From a virus, in the IMG/VR virus record IMGVR_UViG_3300025132_000021, positions 96,343 through 160,342 of that record: 64,000 bases of DNA. One strand, written 5' to 3'. How positions within the stretch are numbered: position 1 is the first letter of the stretch; every line of letters starts with the position of its first letter. Of the stretch, positions 1-8,612 are shown piece by piece. The translations under genes and the position numbers were made by a program. The notes below the pieces were generated by a model. That model searched no databases. It was not told where the DNA came from and worked only from the letters and a program-made list of their open reading frames with translations.

Positions 1-17
1 TGAAGAAAAACAGAACG

Positions 18-25
18 CTTAAGTA
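18..25 (+). promoter_or_regulatory. TATA-like promoter for the gene at 48
   Basis: CTTAAGTA with its first base 30 nt before the ATG at 48, the spacing seen at most promoters in the window. Transcription is expected to start at or next to the start codon. Confidence 0.6.
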
Positions 26-47
26 GGTGCGTGCTTTTATTCTGCTT

Positions 48-518
48 ATGGATGCCGATAGTTTCTGGAAGGGTTATTTGATGGCTCGTCGGGAAAGATT
101 TGCACAAGAAAAGCGTGCTTTAATTGGTGGCGAATACAATTCTAATACCAAGTATTGGGATGGCATGATTGAACAAGAATGGCTTATTTTCAAAGATAGA
201 TTGTCTACGGGGTTTGATGTTTCCAAAGATGTTAAAGCCCAATTAGGATTAGATTTTTTCACTCTTGATGAAATCCACTCACCTGTCTCTGGAACTTACA
301 CTTTAGAATCAGGTGAAACTTTGCCGTTTTATGCTTATGAAGATTATGTGATGTTAAGTAATCAAGGTATTTTCCGAGAAGAAGATTTTATTTTAGACCG
401 TGAACGCCGTTGGCAACCCAAAGTTGAAAAACTTTTAGCCAAGTCAGGTTATCAACGAGTAGATGTTATTTGGGACGGAGGTGTGTCGTATCTTAGATTC
501 TGCAAAAGAACAGACTAA
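48..518 (+). CDS. Hypothetical protein, 156 aa
   Basis: Unrecognised soluble protein beginning MDADSFWKGY, rich in aromatic and charged residues, with no signal peptide or membrane segment. An in-frame GTG at 27 would extend it, but the TATA-like box lies exactly 30 nt before the ATG at 48, so that start is preferred. Its 3' end overlaps the next gene by about 56 nt. It opens a plus-strand run leading into virion-like genes. No function can be assigned. Confidence 0.6.
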   Translation: MDADSFWKGYLMARRERFAQEKRALIGGEYNSNTKYWDGMIEQEWLIFKDRLSTGFDVSKDVKAQLGLDFFTLDEIHSPVSGTYTLESGETLPFYAYEDYVMLSNQGIFREEDFILDRERRWQPKVEKLLAKSGYQRVDVIWDGGVSYLRFCKRTD

Positions 519-1017
519 ATGGGAAAAAGTTTCTGAACAAGAGTTCATCACTGTTCGGATTATGATTAAGATTATTGTTTCTTTATCATTAGTGATTCAG
601 ATTCCATTTATTGCTATGGCCGAAATGTGGAATGTAGCACCCTTTAGTTTTGAATGGTGGATGATGCAATTTTTCGGATTTGTTATGGCAACCAACTTGG
701 GTGCTGTGATTTTGGCTATGATTGCTCAAGATTCTGCTACTAAAATTGGGGCGATACAATCTACTGCATTTACGGCTGAGTTTATGGAAGGTGTAGAAAC
801 TTTAACTAAAATAATGACTGTTTTTAATGAAACTGCGTCCGAAGAAAATGAATCTTTAGATGCTCAAATTGAAGAGTTTGCACCCGCATTCTACCGATTG
901 GGACTACAATACTTGCGAACTCATGCCCTTCCTTCGGAAGAACCACCCACTCTTGATGAGTTGGGTATCGCCGCCGCCGATTTCCAGTGTGAAGATGAAG
1001 AACTCTTTGAAGCATAA
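463..1017 (+). CDS. Membrane protein with acidic C-terminal tail, up to 184 aa
   Basis: Unrecognised. Two hydrophobic segments lie near residues 33-52 (IIVSLSLVIQIPF region) and 68-90 (FFGFVMATNLGAVILAM region), followed by a soluble acidic C-terminal half ending DEELFEA. The start is uncertain: ATG 463 overlaps the upstream gene, a GGAGGTG Shine-Dalgarno-like sequence lies near 478, GTG 481 is in frame, and another ATG lies just before the first hydrophobic segment. It is probably a small virion or host-envelope membrane protein. Confidence 0.6.
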   Translation: MLFGTEVCRILDSAKEQTKWEKVSEQEFITVRIMIKIIVSLSLVIQIPFIAMAEMWNVAPFSFEWWMMQFFGFVMATNLGAVILAMIAQDSATKIGAIQSTAFTAEFMEGVETLTKIMTVFNETASEENESLDAQIEEFAPAFYRLGLQYLRTHALPSEEPPTLDELGIAAADFQCEDEELFEA

Positions 1018-1027
1018 TGCCATAACA

Positions 1028-1035
1028 CTTAAATA
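1028..1035 (+). promoter_or_regulatory. TATA-like promoter for the gene at 1061
   Basis: CTTAAATA 33 nt before ATG 1061. An AAGGAG Shine-Dalgarno also precedes the ATG, so a very short leader is possible. Confidence 0.5.
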
Positions 1036-1060
1036 GTAAAAACCCACAAAAAGGAGTAAT

Positions 1061-1429
1061 ATGAACCGTCTTGTTAATTGGTATTTTTACATAGTCATCT
1101 TGTTATTATCTTCATGTGTCTATTACACTTATTTGGTAATGCAAGTAGGTTCTATGAATCCCCAAGTAATACGAGCCGAAATACTTAAAGATAGCACTTC
1201 ATTAGGCGCATGGGCATTTTTGTTAGATATTATCTTTTTGTTTTTGATTGGAGTATTCATTAAAAAACGCATGGTAAAAAGAAAAGAAACTAAATGGATG
1301 TCGGCGTTTGACGGACAATCTCAACTTATTATGGACTTAGAACCACTTCCAGTCCCGCATTTACCTCCACCACCTCCCACACCAGAACAAATGGAATTGT
1401 TAGGCATACTTAAAGATGAGAACCTTTAA
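1061..1429 (+). CDS. Two-TM membrane protein, 122 aa
   Basis: Unrecognised. Hydrophobic segments lie at about residues 8-27 and 47-68, the second followed by a basic stop-transfer stretch (KKRMVKRK). The cytosolic-type tail contains a run of prolines near residues 105-112 and ends acidic. GGAG lies 5 nt before ATG 1061. Its position before the virion-like genes suggests a small structural or membrane-interacting protein, by context only. Confidence 0.7.
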   Translation: MNRLVNWYFYIVILLLSSCVYYTYLVMQVGSMNPQVIRAEILKDSTSLGAWAFLLDIIFLFLIGVFIKKRMVKRKETKWMSAFDGQSQLIMDLEPLPVPHLPPPPPTPEQMELLGILKDENL

Positions 1430-1432
1430 GTA
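1425..1432 (+). promoter_or_regulatory. TATA-like promoter for the gene at 1455
   Basis: TTTAAGTA exactly 30 nt before ATG 1455, overlapping the end of the upstream gene. Confidence 0.65.
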
Positions 1433-1454
1433 TCAGAACCAACCTATCTGAAGT

Positions 1455-1934
1455 ATGGCAAATCAAGACCCTCAACCAGAAGTCTACACAACCAGTCACC
1501 AATTCGCTGGTGCTGCTCTATCTGGAACTTCAAATGTAATCTCAATTTTTACCAACCAAGCAAACAACGAAGAAGTCCGTTTGTATGCTATTGGAATTGA
1601 AATGTTGGATGCTACCACTGGTTCGCCTTTAGCGGCAGACCTTGATTATTCCGTATCTATTCAAGTAGGTCCAAACAATGTTCCTTCTAACGCTTTCAGC
1701 GCAGGATTTATCAACAGCAAGAACGACCGCACTTTGGCTTTTAGTAGCCCAATTCTTTGTTTGTTCCAGCAACCACTTCAAGTAACCGTTACTACCAACC
1801 AAGCCGTTGCAGCCAACGGAAGCATTATCAAAGTAACACTCATTGGAGAACTTGCTATCCAAAAGATTGCAGTTCACGCTGGCAACTGGGAACATCAGAT
1901 GAACTCTATGGGACCACAATCTCGCCAACGCTAA
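1455..1934 (+). CDS. Beta-rich, probably virion-associated protein, 159 aa
   Basis: No family recognised. The protein is rich in T, S, N, V and A with few charges and lacks signal or membrane segments, which is typical of beta-sandwich capsid-decoration, tail or baseplate proteins. It has its own TATA-like box 30 nt upstream, so it is probably leaderless and independently controlled. It is followed by two paralogous beta-rich genes and a fibre-like gene, which supports a virion role. That role is inferred from composition and position only. Confidence 0.6.
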   Translation: MANQDPQPEVYTTSHQFAGAALSGTSNVISIFTNQANNEEVRLYAIGIEMLDATTGSPLAADLDYSVSIQVGPNNVPSNAFSAGFINSKNDRTLAFSSPILCLFQQPLQVTVTTNQAVAANGSIIKVTLIGELAIQKIAVHAGNWEHQMNSMGPQSRQR

Positions 1935-1947
1935 GTAGATGGAATGC

Positions 1948-1955
1948 TTTAAGTA
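1948..1955 (+). promoter_or_regulatory. TATA-like promoter for the gene at 1978
   Basis: TTTAAGTA exactly 30 nt before ATG 1978. Confidence 0.65.
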
Positions 1956-1977
1956 GCAGACCCGTCATATTACGACT

Positions 1978-2685
1978 ATGAGCATTCGTCGTCAAGCCTA
2001 TGAGTGGCGAAACATTGTTCAGGGTTCTACTGCTATTGTCAGTAATTCTGGACATCCTATTTTGAATTACGCTGGTGATACCTCCGTAATAGGCAGAGCA
2101 ATTGAGATTCCGCCATTCGTTCCTTATGATATTATGGTCGGAGGCATCGGAAACAACTTAGAAGAACCAGCCATGCTTAGAGCGCATCAATTGATTGTAA
2201 TAGACCACATGGGTAGTTATCCTGCTTCAGCAGGTCTAAACATTCGTATTGGCACAACTCGTTATTTTCAAAATCCAGACGGTATTCCTGATATTGGAAT
2301 GCCCTCATCGGCTATGCCTTTTCAACCAATTACTATTTCGGTTGGTGAATCCAAGTTAGGATTTTTTGAAGAAATCACTCCTCCTGTCTATGTCTTACCC
2401 GGTCAAACATGGGGTATTGAGTTCACTTCTTTTGAAACTTTGAACTCTGGAAGTCCAGTTCCTACATCAGACACCCAAATTGCCAGAGCCTATGTGCGTT
2501 ATTTACTGATTGATGGTCCTGACCAACTAATTGCTATGAAACTTTTACAACAAAACATTCCTATCAGTCCAGAAAACATTCAGTGGTATAAGCAAAACTT
2601 AATTCGCAACCGACTTCGTGCTGATTTGGGAATGGAAGAAATGCTGGAAGAACGCCTCCGTGATAAAGAAAGGAGGTTGATTTGA
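1978..2685 (+). CDS. Probable virion/tail protein, paralogue A, 235 aa
   Basis: Paralogue of the next gene. Both share an N-terminal YEW, a GG(I/F)GNN motif near residues 58-62, an IEIPPFV motif (before the GNN in this copy, after it in the next), and PPVYVLP(G/E)QTW followed by TQIA, a DGPD segment and a W-Y motif near the C-terminus. The body is predicted beta-rich and the last 30 residues form a charged helix. ATG 1978 is placed by the TATA-like box. The stop overlaps the next start as ATGATGG. A structural role is inferred from the tandem duplication and neighbours. Confidence 0.65.
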   Translation: MSIRRQAYEWRNIVQGSTAIVSNSGHPILNYAGDTSVIGRAIEIPPFVPYDIMVGGIGNNLEEPAMLRAHQLIVIDHMGSYPASAGLNIRIGTTRYFQNPDGIPDIGMPSSAMPFQPITISVGESKLGFFEEITPPVYVLPGQTWGIEFTSFETLNSGSPVPTSDTQIARAYVRYLLIDGPDQLIAMKLLQQNIPISPENIQWYKQNLIRNRLRADLGMEEMLEERLRDKERRLI

Positions 2686-3452
2686 TGGCAATTACTTATC
2701 AAAACTATGAATGGACACTGGCAGGCCAAAGTTCTACGGGAGCAGCCAGACCCTCGGATTTTCCACCTGCTGGTGTAGAAACTTCTATCTTTGTAGGTGG
2801 TTTTGGAAATAACATTGAGATTCCACCATTTGTCAATGAAGACCAATTTGTAGTAATTGAAAAGTTTGGTAGCACAGGAGGTGTATTAGCAAATATCCGA
2901 GTAACAGGAGATGGAACACATAGATTAACAAACTTTGTTCCCAATGGTTTCATTCAAATTGTTATCAATTCAACTGGATATTATCAAGACCCACAAAACA
3001 CATGGCAACATGGAATTAGTGGTGATGCAGCCCCTTATCCATTCGGAACTACTGATATTCCACCCAGTTATGTGTTAGACCCTCCTGTTTATGTGCTTCC
3101 AGAGCAAACATGGGATATTCGCTACACCATGATGAATAATCTACCAGAGTTTATTCAAGCATACAATGTAACTAACACGCCAAATACTCTTAAGATTCCT
3201 CCAACCACTCAAATTGCCAAATGTCATGTGCAATATCATTTATTTGATGGACCAGATGCTTTAATTTGTCATCAACTTTTAGAATTGGGTATTCCTATCA
3301 ATGTCGCTACGGTAGAGTGGTATCGTAGAATCTTGCTTAAAAGTCGTGGTTTGGACACATCTACATGGGAACATTACTTGGAAGTTTCTCAAGCCTTCCG
3401 AGACAAAGAAAAAAAGTATGAAGAACTCTATGGTCGCCAAAGAAAGGCATAA
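2682..3452 (+). CDS. Probable virion/tail protein, paralogue B, 256 aa
   Basis: Second copy of the duplicated gene. It shares YEW, GGFGNN, IEIPPFV, PPVYVLPEQTW, TQIAK, DGPDALI and a terminal WY followed by a basic/acidic helix with the 1978 gene, and has an extra insertion near residues 60-115. It starts inside the end of paralogue A, so the two are translationally coupled and probably made in fixed ratio, which would fit a hetero-oligomeric tail, fibre or decoration structure. Family unknown. Confidence 0.65.
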   Translation: MMAITYQNYEWTLAGQSSTGAARPSDFPPAGVETSIFVGGFGNNIEIPPFVNEDQFVVIEKFGSTGGVLANIRVTGDGTHRLTNFVPNGFIQIVINSTGYYQDPQNTWQHGISGDAAPYPFGTTDIPPSYVLDPPVYVLPEQTWDIRYTMMNNLPEFIQAYNVTNTPNTLKIPPTTQIAKCHVQYHLFDGPDALICHQLLELGIPINVATVEWYRRILLKSRGLDTSTWEHYLEVSQAFRDKEKKYEELYGRQRKA

Positions 3453-3454
3453 AC

Positions 3455-3462
3455 TTTAAGTA
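3455..3462 (+). promoter_or_regulatory. TATA-like promoter for the gene at 3485
   Basis: TTTAAGTA exactly 30 nt before ATG 3485. A GGAGGAGG stretch between box and start could serve as a Shine-Dalgarno if transcription begins slightly upstream. Confidence 0.6.
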
Positions 3463-3484
3463 GTCGGAGGAGGTAAGGATAAGT

Positions 3485-4444
3485 ATGTCAGGCTCGTATG
3501 GAGAAGATATTAGGGATGTTAAGCGTCCTTATCGTAAGAAAGCCTTCCAAACAGGTTATTCACAAAAAGGTTCTGCTGTTTCCAGCACACCGTTGCCACA
3601 GCACACCTATTCAACTACTACTACGCAACAAACTGAAGCCCAGAGACCGGGAGTAGACCCTCACACCTTTCGTCGTGCCGTCAGGCCAACCCCTGAATCT
3701 TTGGACGGAGGCACAGCAATTGCTGGTGCGTTTTATCCGTGGCATACATCACCTAAGCCAGAATCGGCTAACTTGGTTCAAAGACAAAAAGTAGATTTGA
3801 ATGCTACACCCCTTCCTCAAAACAATTATATTGATGCCGTAGTTATCAATGTATCAGATGGTTCAATAGGAACTACCTCTTGGGTCGCTGGAGTGCCAAC
3901 ACCCACTCCATTTACAGGAGTAGCACCAGCACCACAAATCGCTCAAAATGCAGGTTTAATTACGAATACGCCCGGTGCGCCCAGTTCAACTACACAGGCT
4001 AAAACTGTGTCTGCTTCTACTAATCCTAACTCTCCACAAGCCACAGGAGGAACAACATTTGTTCCACAAGGAGTTCCCGCAGGACCAGCACCCCAAGTGA
4101 ATGCTTTGATTACACCCGGTTCTAACCAAGAGATTTACCGAGTTTCTACATTTGGACACTCCGAAACCGCAGCAGGAACAGCAGGAGTCACTTATCAAAT
4201 CTGGGTAGATGGTTCATTGTTTATGGAATGGTCTGACTATCAATGGTCGCCTATTACTCCTCGTTCCTACCAATGGTTCTTTGATAATCCTATCGTAGTT
4301 CAACAACAAATTGTCTATCGTGTTATTAACGAAACTTCGGGTGCAATTAGCGCAGCAGGAGAAGTTGCTGAAGCCGCCTTTGCAGGTTGGACTGAACAAC
4401 GCTTCGGATACAACGATGTTGGATACACACAACTTCAATCTTGA
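3485..4444 (+). CDS. Probable virion protein with P/T/S-rich N-terminal half, 319 aa
   Basis: No family recognised. Residues 1-30 are basic, and residues 30-220 are low-complexity (P, T, S, A, G, Q), resembling a flexible linker or stalk. Residues 220-300 look like a compact beta domain with aromatic strands (IWVDGSLFMEW, YQWFFDNPIVVQQQIVYRVIN). This layout is common in tail or spike proteins that hold an exposed domain on a linker. It sits directly before the large fibre-like gene and has its own promoter. Confidence 0.6.
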   Translation: MSGSYGEDIRDVKRPYRKKAFQTGYSQKGSAVSSTPLPQHTYSTTTTQQTEAQRPGVDPHTFRRAVRPTPESLDGGTAIAGAFYPWHTSPKPESANLVQRQKVDLNATPLPQNNYIDAVVINVSDGSIGTTSWVAGVPTPTPFTGVAPAPQIAQNAGLITNTPGAPSSTTQAKTVSASTNPNSPQATGGTTFVPQGVPAGPAPQVNALITPGSNQEIYRVSTFGHSETAAGTAGVTYQIWVDGSLFMEWSDYQWSPITPRSYQWFFDNPIVVQQQIVYRVINETSGAISAAGEVAEAAFAGWTEQRFGYNDVGYTQLQS

Positions 4445-4449
4445 TAAAC

Positions 4450-4468
4450 TTTAAGTAGTTGTGCAACT
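4450..4468 (+). promoter_or_regulatory. TATA-like promoter plus palindromic operator for the fibre gene
   Basis: TTTAAGTA starts 30 nt before ATG 4480. It runs directly into the perfect palindrome AGTTGTGCAACT at 4457-4468, placed between the box and the start. Two other promoters carry the same arrangement with compensating base changes. Confidence 0.6.
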
Positions 4469-4479
4469 AATGAAGGAAC

Positions 4480-7400
4480 ATGGCATCCTCTACGCCTCCA
4501 GAATATACGGGTTCAGACCGTGGTAGTGGTTTGCTTACGGTTACTGATGGCACAATTATTGGTAACAACATTAACGAAATCGTAGTCTCACCGGGAACTT
4601 TAGGAGTTACGGGACAAACAGCCACAATAGCCACAGGCGGAGGTGGCGGTGGTGGTTCTGGAACAGTCACTTCTGTTAGCACTACTTTATCTGGCATTAC
4701 TGTCAATAATTCTACTACGGCGGCTCAAATTGTGGGAACTTTAGGAGTTGCTTCAGGAGGAACAGGTGCAACTACATTAACCGATGGCGGAATCCTGTTG
4801 GGTTCTGGAACAGGGGTTATCACGGCTACGGCACAACCCGCTAATGGACAGTTGCTTATTGGTTCATCAGGTTCAGACCCCGTATTAGCAAACTTAACTG
4901 AAGGCACGAACATTACTATTCAAAATACTCCCGGTGGTATTGAAATTGGAACTACGGCTGCCGCTTACGGCAATTGGACTGTAAAAGCAGGAGCCTCAAC
5001 AGGTTTAGTAGCCTCTGGAGATGAAGTAGATTTTGTAGGTGGAACAGGTATAGCCACACCTACACTAACAGGTGCGAGTCCCAACTTTGATGTCAATATC
5101 GCTGTGGATAGCACAGTTCTGACTGTTTCTCCAGCACCGAGCGCAAATCAACTTCCTTATTTTAGTGGTGTGGGTGCAGGTATCAGCGCAGTAGGACCCC
5201 TTGCGAATGGAGAATTGTTGATTGGTAGCGGAGGTAGCGCACCAGTTCCCGCCGTTTTAACCGAAGGTGCAAACATTACTATTGCCGAAGGACCGGGAAC
5301 AATTACCATTGGAACAACAGGACTCGGAACTATGAGTCAATGGGATATAGCAGCAACGGCTGGTGCTACCCAATCAGTTCAGAACGGACAAGAAGTGGAG
5401 TTCTTAGGAGATACAGCCCTTTTACCTACTGTTGCAGCAGGAGGCATAGACTATACTTTAACTTACAGTATTATCCCAACAGGTGACATACAATCCAGTT
5501 CAAATGTTCAATTTAAGTTCACTCAAGCAACTGATTCCACAGATGGACCTGAACTTAGACTTCGCAAAACCAGAGGCAACACGGGTGCGCCTTCAGCCAT
5601 TTCAGACGGAGATACTCTCGGTCGCATTACTGCCTATCCTTACACAAGCACAGTTCCCACTTATGAATTATCTGGTGGATTAGGCTGGACAGCCAACGGC
5701 AACGCAGGAGATTCTCGGTATAGTGTTGATACTCAAGTTTCAAATGTTACTGCCATGCGATTTGGAACGACTAATGCAGGAAACTTTTACGCAGGTAATC
5801 TTACCGCAGCCACAGGATATGCTTTCCCACTCGTAGATGGTTCTGCTAATCAAACTTTAGTTACTGATGGTGGAGGAAACTTAAGTTTCGCTACCACAGG
5901 TTCAATCAGTAGCGGAGTTGCCACTCAAGTAGCCTTTTATTCCGCCACTAATACTTTAACAGGTTCAAGTAAGTTCACATGGGACGACACAGCAGCAGCA
6001 GAACACTTAGAGATTCAATCAAGCAATCCGTTGCCAATGATTATTGCTACCTCATCTTCAGGAATTAACGGAGCCAGAATGGATTTAACCAGCACAGCCA
6101 CAGCATTGGACAATCGTTCCGTAGGAATTATTGACTTTGCAGGACAGGATTCCGCAGGTAATTCAGATTATTATGTTATTGTTTCGGGCAAGTCTAAACT
6201 TACAACAAGTGGTTCAGAGCAAGGTTTATTGAGTTTCCAAGTAGCAGGAACTTCTGACACGGTGCAAGGATTCCCAGAAGTTATGACTTTAGATAACACA
6301 GGGGTTATTGTCAATCCGGGAACTTTAACTGAAATGGATTTCACAGTTGCCACAGCCAATTTTGATACTGCTTTCCAAATAGATGCTTCTTTAGACGATA
6401 TTGTTACCGCAGTTCCTTTCCGTAATGAAATTGAAATCAAAAAGATTGATGCAGGAATCAATGTAGGACCAGACTTAAAACTTTATAGAGATTCTGCTTC
6501 ACCTGCTGCTTCCGATATTTTAGGACAAGTTTTGTTTTCGGGCAACGATGATACATCACCTACTCCTGTGAAGATAAATTATGCTTCAATTACTGGATTT
6601 ATTACAGATGCTACCGCAGGGGCGCATGATGGTTCAATTGTATTCAACTGTGTGCGAAACGGCACAAGTGCGCCCTATATGAACATTGGTAAGTTATCTG
6701 CTGGTGGTGTGCGAAGTGTTACTATTAACGAAAATCAATTAGACAATGATTTTATCGTGGCGACCACTGGGCAAGCCGAAGCCCTCAAGATTGATGGTTC
6801 AACCGATACTCTCTCATTGGCTGTTCCTATTAACAGTTATCAGGGTTCAACCCCTGCTAATGGTGAATTACTGATTGGAAACGGCTCGCAATTCACTAAA
6901 AACACTTTAACACAAGGGACAGGAATCACCATTACCCCCGGTGCAGGTTCTATTGAAATTGCCGCTACAACATTGGGAACGGTCACAGAAGTAGGCTTGG
7001 CAGCCCCCGCCGCTTTCACGGTAAGTGGTTCACCAGTCACAGGTTCAGGAACTTTAACTTTCGCTGGTGCTGGAAACGCAACTCAAGTAGTTCTGGGAAA
7101 TGGAAACTTAGGAACAAAGTTTGAACAATTTACGGTTTCAGGCAATACAGGAACTCCTCAAGATATTACCACAGGCAACACCCTCAAGATTGATGGAACA
7201 GCAGCATCAGGAATTACCACCGAGGCTATTGCTACCGACACCTTAAGAGTAAGTTTAACTACCACAGGAGTTACTGCTGCAACTTATGGTTCGGAATCAG
7301 TTGTCCCAGTTATTACCGTAGATGCACAGGGGCGCATCACCAGCGTAGTTGATACTACTATCGCAGGATTTACTCTAACGGCTGATTCTGGTAGCAACCA

Positions 7401-8607
7401 AACAGTATCTATTGGCGAGACCATGGATATTGCTGGAGGAACAGCGATTAGCACAGTAGTCGGTGCTACGGATACTGTCACTATTAACCTTGATGACATA
7501 GCAGGTGTAGAAGGTGTTTATACCAATGCCGACATTACTGTTGATGGTCAAGGTCGTGTCACAGCCGCCGCAAGCGGTAGTGGTGGAGGCGGAGTCATAG
7601 TTCAAGACGAAGGAACACCATTAGCCACTACTGCCACCACTCTTAACTTTGTAGGTTCTGGCGTAGTAGCATCGGGAACAGGGGCTACCAAAACTATTAC
7701 CATCTCAGGTGGAAGTGGTTCAGGAACAGTCAATACAGCCAATCAATTTGAAGTTGCTTATTATGCCGCCGCAGGCACAGCAGTTAGTGGAAACACAGGT
7801 TTTACCTATAATGATACAGGAATCGCTGGCACAGCAGGATTATCTGTGGCCGAGGATATTTTCGTAGGTAGCAAATTACAACACTTGGGAGATGCTGATA
7901 CTTACCTTGAGTTCAGCGTAGATACTCTAAACGGCTTTACAGGTGGTAAAAACTGGCTTAATTCACAAGCCTCTCAAACCTCGGTTGGTTATGCTGATGA
8001 TTTAACAGCCCCGACAACTGGTTTTGCAGCGAACTTTCAGGCTTCCAGATTCAGCATTGAGTCTTTTAGCGACCAAATTGGCCGTTTTAACAAGAACGGC
8101 ACAGACAATCAAGTTACCCTAACTAAACTACACACAACGGCATTTGGACAATCTACTCGTGCGATTACGGGTTCTGGAACTACAACTGCGACTCCAGAAG
8201 GTTCTGGTGTTTATGCGGTTCAAACAACTGCCGCAGTAGTAGTTGATTTAACAGTGGGCATAATTGACTTAGGTGGTGGCAATCTGGGCGGTGTAGACAG
8301 CAGAACTGTGCCTGTTGGACAAGTCGCAGATACAGGATTTAATGGATATGGAACTTGGCAAGTCGGAGACCAAGTAACTATTATTGCTGATTGTGGAGGC
8401 ACACCTAACATTACTATTGTTTCACAATACAATGAAACAGATGGTGCAGGAAATGTAACCTCCGCAGCCGCAGGTCAAGTTAATATCAATCAAAGTGCTG
8501 CCCCAGTTACTATTACCACAGACTTTACAGCCAAAACTTTTGTTTTAGTTGAAGATAGTTCGGCAGGTGCAACCGCCCCTGATGTTCGTTGGGTCGCTAT
8601 CGGGTGA
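4480..8607 (+). CDS. Tail-fibre-like repeat protein, 1375 aa
   Basis: Very long, almost Cys-free protein rich in G, T, S, A and N, typical of trimeric beta-structured tail fibres. A unit of the form NG(E/Q)LLIG-(S/N)G, then LT(E/Q)GTxITI, then G.I.IGTT recurs near residues 122-165, 245-285 and 785-830. The N-terminal GTVTSVS segment and the SGGTGATTLTDGGILLGSG stretch are familiar from fibre proteins of marine tailed phages. The C-terminal 150 residues differ in composition and may be the receptor-binding tip. It probably mediates host recognition. The fibre call rests on composition and repeats, since no portal or tape-measure gene is in the window. Confidence 0.75.
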   Translation: MASSTPPEYTGSDRGSGLLTVTDGTIIGNNINEIVVSPGTLGVTGQTATIATGGGGGGGSGTVTSVSTTLSGITVNNSTTAAQIVGTLGVASGGTGATTLTDGGILLGSGTGVITATAQPANGQLLIGSSGSDPVLANLTEGTNITIQNTPGGIEIGTTAAAYGNWTVKAGASTGLVASGDEVDFVGGTGIATPTLTGASPNFDVNIAVDSTVLTVSPAPSANQLPYFSGVGAGISAVGPLANGELLIGSGGSAPVPAVLTEGANITIAEGPGTITIGTTGLGTMSQWDIAATAGATQSVQNGQEVEFLGDTALLPTVAAGGIDYTLTYSIIPTGDIQSSSNVQFKFTQATDSTDGPELRLRKTRGNTGAPSAISDGDTLGRITAYPYTSTVPTYELSGGLGWTANGNAGDSRYSVDTQVSNVTAMRFGTTNAGNFYAGNLTAATGYAFPLVDGSANQTLVTDGGGNLSFATTGSISSGVATQVAFYSATNTLTGSSKFTWDDTAAAEHLEIQSSNPLPMIIATSSSGINGARMDLTSTATALDNRSVGIIDFAGQDSAGNSDYYVIVSGKSKLTTSGSEQGLLSFQVAGTSDTVQGFPEVMTLDNTGVIVNPGTLTEMDFTVATANFDTAFQIDASLDDIVTAVPFRNEIEIKKIDAGINVGPDLKLYRDSASPAASDILGQVLFSGNDDTSPTPVKINYASITGFITDATAGAHDGSIVFNCVRNGTSAPYMNIGKLSAGGVRSVTINENQLDNDFIVATTGQAEALKIDGSTDTLSLAVPINSYQGSTPANGELLIGNGSQFTKNTLTQGTGITITPGAGSIEIAATTLGTVTEVGLAAPAAFTVSGSPVTGSGTLTFAGAGNATQVVLGNGNLGTKFEQFTVSGNTGTPQDITTGNTLKIDGTAASGITTEAIATDTLRVSLTTTGVTAATYGSESVVPVITVDAQGRITSVVDTTIAGFTLTADSGSNQTVSIGETMDIAGGTAISTVVGATDTVTINLDDIAGVEGVYTNADITVDGQGRVTAAASGSGGGGVIVQDEGTPLATTATTLNFVGSGVVASGTGATKTITISGGSGSGTVNTANQFEVAYYAAAGTAVSGNTGFTYNDTGIAGTAGLSVAEDIFVGSKLQHLGDADTYLEFSVDTLNGFTGGKNWLNSQASQTSVGYADDLTAPTTGFAANFQASRFSIESFSDQIGRFNKNGTDNQVTLTKLHTTAFGQSTRAITGSGTTTATPEGSGVYAVQTTAAVVVDLTVGIIDLGGGNLGGVDSRTVPVGQVADTGFNGYGTWQVGDQVTIIADCGGTPNITIVSQYNETDGAGNVTSAAAGQVNINQSAAPVTITTDFTAKTFVLVEDSSAGATAPDVRWVAIG

Positions 8608-8612
8608 TTAAC

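Noticed and set aside
463-518. Possible frameshift between the first two genes
   Set aside because: The overlap is with a separate gene with its own composition and membrane segments; overlaps of this kind are frequent in this window.
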